Assembly (NCBI GenBank): GCA_946699065.1 | Contig: CAMPDV010000858.1 | Span: forward strand, 103,950 to 167,949 | Source of the DNA: Loxodes magnus | Lineage: Eukaryota > Ciliophora > Karyorelictea > Loxodida > Loxodidae | Reading direction: 5' to 3' | DNA length: 64,000 nt | Shown: in pieces, positions 43,601-52,600 of the stretch | How the letters are laid out: each line of letters opens with the position of its first letter | How positions within the stretch are numbered: position 1 is the first letter of the stretch | Notes under the pieces: generated by a model | Told to the model about the DNA's origin: nothing | Seen by the model: only the letters and a program-made list of their open reading frames with translations | The model's database searches: none | Position numbers and translations under genes: made by a program

Positions 43601-46600
43601 ATGAGTGGTCACACAGATTCTGTAAGATCTGTGGCTATATCCAGTGATTCAGAGTTCATCGTATCGGGAAGTTATGATAATACGGTGAGACTATGGGACG
43701 TCAAGACAGGTACCTGTAAGACCATGAGTGGTCACACAGATTATGTAAATGCAGTGGCTATATCCAGTGATTCAGAGTTCATCGTATCGGGAAGTAGAGA
43801 TAAGACGGTGAGACTATGGGACGTCAAGACAGGTACCTGTAAGACCATGAGTGGTCACACAGATTATGTAAATGCTGTGGCTATATCCAGTGATTCAGAG
43901 TTCATCGTATCGGGAAGTTATGATAATACGGTGAGACTATGGAACGTCAAGACAGGTACCTGTAAGACCATGAGTGGTCACACAGATTATTTAAATGCAG
44001 TGGCTATATCCAGTGATTCAGAGTTCATCGTATCGGGAAGCAGAGATAAGACGGTGAGACTATGGAACGTCAAGACAGGTACCTGTAAGACCATGAGTGG
44101 TCACACAGATTATGTAAATGCAGTGGCTATATCCAGTGATTCAGAGTTCATCGTATCGGGAAGTAGAGATAAGACGGTGAGACTATGGAACGTCAAGACA
44201 GGTACCTGTAAGACCATGAGTGGTCACACAGATTATGTAAATGCAGTGGCTATATCCAGTGATTCAGAGTTCATCGTATCGGGAAGTAGAGATAAGACGG
44301 TGAGACTATGGGACGTCAAGACAGGTACCTGTAAGACCATGAGTGGTCACACAGATTCTGTAAGATCTGTGGCTATATCCAGTGATTCAGAGTTCATCGT
44401 ATCGGGAAGTTATGATAATACGGTGAGACTATGGGACGTCAAGACAGGTACCTGTAAGACCATGAGTGGTCACACAGATTATGTAAATGCAGTGGCTATA
44501 TCCAGTGATTCAGAGTTCATCGTATCGGGAAGTGATGATAAGACGGTGAGACTATGGGACGTCAAGACAGGTACATGTAAGACCATGAGTGGTCACACAG
44601 ATTCTGTAAGATCTGTGGTTATGTCCAGTGATTCAGAGTTCATCGTATCGGGAAGTAGAGATAAGACGGTGAGACTATGGGACGTCAAGACAGGTACCTG
44701 TAAGACCATGAGTGTTCACAAAGATTGAGTATCATCTGTGGTTATGTCCAGTGATTCAGAGTTCATCGTATCGGGAAGTAGAGATAAGACGGTGAGACTA
44801 TGGGACGTCAAGACAGGTACCTGTAAGACCATGAGTGGTCACACAGATTCTGTAAGATCTGTGGTTATGTCCAGTGATTCAGAGTTCATCGTATCGGGAA
44901 GTGATGATAAGACGGTGAGACTATGGGACGTCAAGACAGGTACCTGTAAGACCATGAGTGTTCACAAAGATTGAGTATCATCTGTGGTTATGTCCAGTGA
45001 TTCAGAGTTCATCGTATCGGGAAGTAGAGATAAGACGGTGAGACTATGGGACGTCAAGACAGGTACCTGTAAGACCATGAGTGGTCACAAAGATTGAGTA
45101 TCATCTGTGGCTATATCCAGTGATTCAGAGTTCATCGTATCGGGAAGTAGAGATAAGACGGTGAGACTATGGGACGTCAAGACAGGTACCTGTAAGACCA
45201 TGAGTGGTCACACAGATTCTGTAAGATCTGTGGTTATGTCCAGTGATTCAGAGTTCATCGTATCGGGAAGTGATGATAAGACGGTGAGACTATGGGACGT
45301 CAAGACAGGTACCTGTAAGACCATGAGTGGTCACACAGATTCTGTAAGATCTGTGGTTATGTCCAGTGATTCAGAGTTCATCGTATCGGGAAGTGATGAT
45401 AAGACGGTGAGACTATGGGACGTCAAGACAGGTACCTGTAAGACCATGAGTGTTCACAAAGATTGAGTATCATCTGTGGTTATGTCCAGTGATTCAGAGT
45501 TCATCGTATCGGGAAGTTATGATAATACGGTGAGACTATGGGACGTCAAGACAGGTACCTGTAAGACCATGAGTGGTCACACAGATTATGTAAATGCAGT
45601 GACTATATCCAGTGATTCAGAGTTCATCGTATCGGGAAGTGATGATAAGACGGTGAGACTATGGGACGTCAAGACAGGTACATGTAAGACCATGAGTGGT
45701 CACACAGATTCTGTAAGATCTGTGGTTATGTCCAGTGATTCAGAGTTCATCGTATCGGGAAGTAGAGATAAGACGGTGAGACTATGGGACGTCAAGACAG
45801 GTACCTGTAAGACCATGAGTGTTCACAAAGATTGAGTATCATCTGTGGTTATGTCCAGTGATTCAGAGTTCATCGTATCGGGAAGTAGAGATAAGACGGT
45901 GAGACTATGGGACGTCAAGACAGGTACCTGTAAGACCATGAGTGGTCACACAGATTATGTAAATGCAGTGGCTATATCCAGTGATTCAGAGTTCATCGTA
46001 TCGGGAAGTAGAGATAAGACGGTGAGACTATGGGACGTCAAGACAGGTACCTGTAAGACCATGAGTGGTCACAAAGATTGAGTATCATCTGTGGCTATAT
46101 CCAGTGATTCAGAGTTCATCGTATCGGGAAGTAGAGATAAGACGGTGAGACTATGGGACGTCAAGACAGGTACCTGTAAGACCATGAGTGGTCACACAGA
46201 TTCTGTAAGATCTGTGGTTATGTCCAGTGATTCAGAGTTCATCGTATCGGGAAGTAGAGATAAGACGGTGAGACTATGGAACGTCAAGACAGGTACCTGT
46301 AAGACCATGAGTGGTCACACAGATTATTTAAATGCAGTGGCTATATCCAGTGATTCAGAGTTCATCGTATCGGGAAGCAGAGATAAGACGGTGAGACTAT
46401 GGAACGTCAAGACAGGTACCTGTAAGACCATGAGTGGTCACACAGATTATGTAAATGCAGTGGCTATATCCAGTGATTCAGAGTTCATCGTATCGGGAAG
46501 TAGAGATAAGACGGTGAGACTATGGAACGTCAAGACAGGTACCTGTAAGACCATGAGTGGTCACACAGATTATGTAAATGCAGTGGCTATATCCAGTGAT

Positions 46601-49600
46601 TCAGAGTTCATCGTATCGGGAAGTAGAGATAAGACGGTGAGACTATGGGACGTCAAGACAGGTACCTGTAAGACCATGAGTGGTCACACAGATTCTGTAA
46701 GATCTGTGGCTATATCCAGTGATTCAGAGTTCATCGTATCGGGAAGTTATGATAATACGGTGAGACTATGGGACGTCAAGACAGGTACCTGTAAGACCAT
46801 GAGTGGTCACACAGATTATGTAAATGCAGTGGCTATATCCAGTGATTCAGAGTTCATCGTATCGGGAAGTAGAGATAAGACGGTGAGACTATGGAACGTC
46901 AAGACAGGTACCTGTAAGACCATGAGTGGTCACACAGATTATGTAAATGCAGTGGCTATATCCAGTGATTCAGAGTTCATCGTATCGGGAAGTAGAGATA
47001 AGACGGTGAGACTATGGGACGTCAAGACAGGTACCTGTAAGACCATGAGTGGTCACACAGATTCTGTAAGATCTGTGGCTATATCCAGTGATTCAGAGTT
47101 CATCGTATCGGGAAGTTATGATAATACGGTGAGACTATGGGACGTCAAGACAGGTACCTGTAAGACCATGAGTGGTCACACAGATTATGTAAATGCAGTG
47201 GCTATATCCAGTGATTCAGAGTTCATCGTATCGGGAAGCAGAGATAAGACGGTGAGACTATGGGACGTCAAGACAGGTACCTGTAAGACCATGAGTGGTC
47301 ACACAGATTATGTAAGATCTGTGGTTATGTCCAGTGATTCAGAGTTCATCGTATCGGGAAGTGATGATAAGACGGTGAGACTATGGGACGTCAAGACAGG
47401 TACCTGTAAGACCATGAGTGGTCACACAGATTATGTAAATGCAGTGGCTATATCCAGTGATTCAGAGTTCATCGTATCGGGAAGTAGAGATAAGACGGTG
47501 AGACTATGGGACGTCAAGACAGGTACCTGTAAGACCATGAGTGGTCACACAGATTATGTAAATGCAGTGGCTATATCCAGTGATTCAGAGTTCATCGTAT
47601 CGGGAAGTAGAGATAAGACGGTGAGACTATGGGACGTCAAGACAGGTACCTGTAAGACCATGAGTGGTCACAAAGATTGAGTATCATCTGTGGCTATATC
47701 CAGTGATTCAGAGTTCATCGTATCGGGAAGTAGAGATAAGACGGTGAGACTATGGGACGTCAAGACAGGTACCTGTAAGACCATGAGTGTTCACAAAGAT
47801 TGAGTATCATCTGTGGTTATGTCCAGTGATTCAGAGTTCATCGTATCGGGAAGTAGAGATAAGACGGTGAGACTATGGGACGTCAAGACAGGTACCTGTA
47901 AGACCATGAGTGGTCACACAGATTCTGTAAGATCTGTGGTTATGTCCAGTGATTCAGAGTTCATCGTATCGGGAAGTAGAGATAAGACGGTGAGACTATG
48001 GAACGTCAAGACAGGTACCTGTAAGACCATGAGTGGTCACACAGATTATGTAAATGCAGTGGCTATATCCAGTGATTCAGAGTTCATCGTATCGGGAAGT
48101 AGAGATAAGACGGTGAGACTATGGGACGTCAAGACAGGTACCTGTAAGACCATGAGTGGTCACACAGATTATGTAAGATCTGTGGCTATATCCAGTGATT
48201 CAGAGTTCATCGTATCGGGAAGTAGAGATAAGACGGTGAGACTATGGGACGTCAAGACAGGTACCTGTAAGACCATGAGTGGTCACACAGATTATGTATT
48301 TGCAGTGGCTATATCCAGTGATTTAGAGTTCATCGTATCGGGAAGTAGAGATAAGACGGTGAGACTATGGGACGTCAAGACAGGTACCTGTAAGACCATG
48401 AGTGGTCACACACATTATGTATTTGCAGTGGCTATGTCCAGTGATTCAGAGTTCATCGTATCGGGAAGTTATGATAATACGGTGAGACTATGGAACGTCA
48501 AGACAGGTACCTGTAAGACCATGAGTGGTCACACAGATTATGTAAATGCAGTGGTTATGTCCAGTGATTCAGAGTTCATCGTATCGGGAAGTAGAGATAA
48601 GACGGTGAGACTATGGAACGTCAAGACAGGTACCTGTAAGACCATGAGTGGTCACACAGATTATGTAAATGCAGTGGCTATATCCAGTGATTCAGAGTTC
48701 ATCGTATCGGGAAGTTATGATTATACGGTGAGACTATGGAACGTCAAGACAGGTACCTGTAAGACCATGAGTGTTCACAAAGATTGAGTATCATCTGTGG
48801 TTATGTCCAGTGATTCAGAGTTCATCGTATCGGGAAGTTATGATTATACGGTGAGACTATGGGAAGTCAAGACAGGTACCTGTAAGACCATGAGTGGTCA
48901 CACAGATTATGTAAATGCAGTGGCTATATCCAGTGATTCAGAGTTCATCGTATCGGGAAGTGATGATAAGACGGTGAGACTATGGGACGTCAAGACAGGT
49001 ACCTGTAAGACCATGAGTGGTCACACAGATTATGTAAATGCAGTGGCTATATCCAGTGATTCAGAGTTCATCGTATCGGGAAGCAGAGATAAGACGGTGA
49101 GACTATGGAACGTCAAGACAGGTACCTGTAAGACCATGAGTGGTCACACAGATTCTGTAAATGCAGTGGCTATATCCAGTGATTCAGAGTTCATCGTATC
49201 GGGAAGTAGAGATAAGACGGTGAGACTATGGGACGTCAAGACAGGTACCTGTAAGACCATGAGTGTTCACACAGATTATGTAAGATCTGTGGTTATGTCC
49301 AGTGATTCAGAGTTCATCGTATCGGGAAGTAGAGATAAGACGGTGAGACTATGGAACGTCAAGACAGGTACCTGTAAGACCATGAGTGGTCACACAGATT
49401 ATGTAAATGCAGTGGCTATATCCAGTGATTCAGAGTTCATCGTATCGGGAAGTGATGATAAGACGGTGAGACTATGGGACGTCAAGACAGGTACATGTAA
49501 GACCATGAGTGGTCACACAGATTCTGTAAGATCTGTGGTTATGTCCAGTGATTCAGAGTTCATCGTATCGGGAAGTAGAGATAAGACGGTGAGACTATGG

Positions 49601-52600
49601 GACGTCAAGACAGGTACCTGTAAGACCATGAGTGGTCACACAGATTATGTAAATGCAGTGGCTATATCCAGTGATTCAGAGTTCATCGTATCGGGAAGTA
49701 GAGATAAGACGGTGAGACTATGGGACGTCAAGACAGGTACCTGTAAGACCATGAGTGGTCACACAGATTATGTAAATGCAGTGGCTATATCCAGTGATTC
49801 AGAGTTCATCGTATCGGGAAGCAGAGATAAGACGGTGAGACTATGGAACGTCAAGACAGGTACCTGTAAGACCATGAGTGGTCACACAGATTATGTAAAT
49901 GCAGTGGCTATATCCAGTGATTCAGAGTTCATCGTATCGGGAAGTAGAGATAAGACGGTGAGACTATGGAACGTCAAGACAGGTACCTGTAAGACCATGA
50001 GTGGTCACACAGATTATGTAAATGCAGTGGCTATATCCAGTGATTCAGAGTTCATCGTATCGGGAAGTAGAGATAAGACGGTGAGACTATGGGACGTCAA
50101 GACAGGTACCTGTAAGACCATGAGTGGTCACACAGATTATGTAAATGCAGTGGCTATATCCAGTGATTCAGAGTTCATCGTATCGGGAAGTGATGATAAG
50201 ACGGTGAGACTATGGGACGTCAAGACAGGTACATGTAAGACCATGAGTGGTCACACAGATTCTGTAAGATCTGTGGTTATGTCCAGTGATTCAGAGTTCA
50301 TCGTATCGGGAAGTAGAGATAAGACGGTGAGACTATGGGACGTCAAGACAGGTACCTGTAAGACCATGAGTGTTCACAAAGATTGAGTATCATCTGTGGT
50401 TATGTCCAGTGATTCAGAGTTCATCGTATCGGGAAGTAGAGATAAGACGGTGAGACTATGGGACGTCAAGACAGGTACCTGTAAGACCATGAGTGGTCAC
50501 ACAGATTATGTAAATGCAGTGGCTATATCCAGTGATTCAGAGTTCATCGTATCGGGAAGTAGAGATAAGACGGTGAGACTATGGGACGTCAAGACAGGTA
50601 CCTGTAAGACCATGAGTGGTCACAAAGATTGAGTATCATCTGTGGCTATATCCAGTGATTCAGAGTTCATCGTATCGGGAAGCAGAGATAAGACGGTGAG
50701 ACTATGGAACGTCAAGACAGGTACCTGTAAGACCATGAGTGGTCACACAGATTCTGTAAATGCAGTGGCTATATCCAGTGATTCAGAGTTCATCGTATCG
50801 GGAAGTAGAGATAAGACGGTGAGACTATGGGACGTCAAGACAGGTACCTGTAAGACCATGAGTGGTCACACAGATTATTTAAATGCAGTGGCTATATCCA
50901 GTGATTCAGAGTTCATCGTATCGGGAAGTAGAGATAAGACGGTGAGACTATGGGACGTCAAGACAGGTACCTGTAAGACCATGAGTGGTCACACAGATTA
51001 TGTAAATGCAGTGGCTATATCCAGTGATTCAGAGTTCATCGTATCGGGAAGTGATGATAAGACGGTGAGACTATGGGACGTCAAGACAGGTACATGTAAG
51101 ACCATGAGTGGTCACACAGATTCTGTAAGATCTGTGGCTATATCCAGTGATTCAGAGTTCATCGTATCGGGAAGTTATGATAATACGGTGAGACTATGGG
51201 ACGTCAAGACAGGTACCTGTAAGACCATGAGTGGTCACACAGATTATGTAAATGCAGTGGCTATATCCAGTGATTCAGAGTTCATCGTATCGGGAAGTAG
51301 AGATAAGACGGTGAGACTATGGGACGTCAAGACAGGTACCTGTAAGACCATGAGTGGTCACACAGATTCTGTAAGATCTGTGGCTATATCCAGTGATTCA
51401 GAGTTCATCGTATCGGGAAGTAGAGATAAGACGGTGAGACTATGGGACGTCAAGACAGGTACCTGTAAGACCATGAGTGGTCACACAGATTCTGTAAGAT
51501 CTGTGGTTATGTCCAGTGATTCAGAGTTCATCGTATCGGGAAGTAGAGATAAGACGGTGAGACTATGGAACGTCAAGACAGGTACCTGTAAGACCATGAG
51601 TGGTCACACAGATTATTTAAATGCAGTGGCTATATCCAGTGATTCAGAGTTCATCGTATCGGGAAGCAGAGATAAGACGGTGAGACTATGGAACGTCAAG
51701 ACAGGTACCTGTAAGACCATGAGTGGTCACACAGATTATGTAAATGCAGTGGCTATATCCAGTGATTCAGAGTTCATCGTATCGGGAAGTAGAGATAAGA
51801 CGGTGAGACTATGGGACGTCAAGACAGGTACCTGTAAGACCATGAGTGGTCACAAAGATTGAGTATCATCTGTGGCTATATCCAGTGATTCAGAGTTCAT
51901 CGTATCGGGAAGTAGAGATAAGACGGTGAGACTATGGGACGTCAAGACAGGTACCTGTAAGACCATGAGTGGTCACACAGATTCTGTAAGATCTGTGGTT
52001 ATGTCCAGTGATTCAGAGTTCATCGTATCGGGAAGTAGAGATAAGACGGTGAGACTATGGAACGTCAAGACAGGTACCTGTAAGACCATGAGTGGTCACA
52101 CAGATTATTTAAATGCAGTGGCTATATCCAGTGATTCAGAGTTCATCGTATCGGGAAGCAGAGATAAGACGGTGAGACTATGGAACGTCAAGACAGGTAC
52201 CTGTAAGACCATGAGTGGTCACACAGATTATGTAAATGCAGTGGCTATATCCAGTGATTCAGAGTTCATCGTATCGGGAAGTAGAGATAAGACGGTGAGA
52301 CTATGGGACGTCAAGACAGGTACCTGTAAGACCATGAGTGGTCACACAGATTCTGTAAGATCTGTGGCTATATCCAGTGATTCAGAGTTCATCGTATCGG
52401 GAAGTTATGATAATACGGTGAGACTATGGGACGTCAAGACAGGTACCTGTAAGACCATGAGTGGTCACACAGATTATGTAAATGCAGTGGCTATATCCAG
52501 TGATTCAGAGTTCATCGTATCGGGAAGCAGAGATAAGACGGTGAGACTATGGGACGTCAAGACAGGTACCTGTAAGACCATGAGTGGTCACAAAGATTAT

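Larger units (their letters stand above)
38080..46685 (+). repeat. 35-unit (4,305-bp) tandem duplication
   Basis: About 38,080-42,380 is repeated as about 42,385-46,685, shift exactly 4,305 bp. TGA positions pair throughout (38,330/42,635, 40,421/44,726, 40,667/44,972, 40,790/45,095, 41,159/45,464, 41,528/45,833, 41,774/46,079). Only a few codon differences separate the copies, near 43,450 and 43,920 in the second copy. It is either a very recent unequal crossover or an assembly duplication. Confidence 0.88.
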
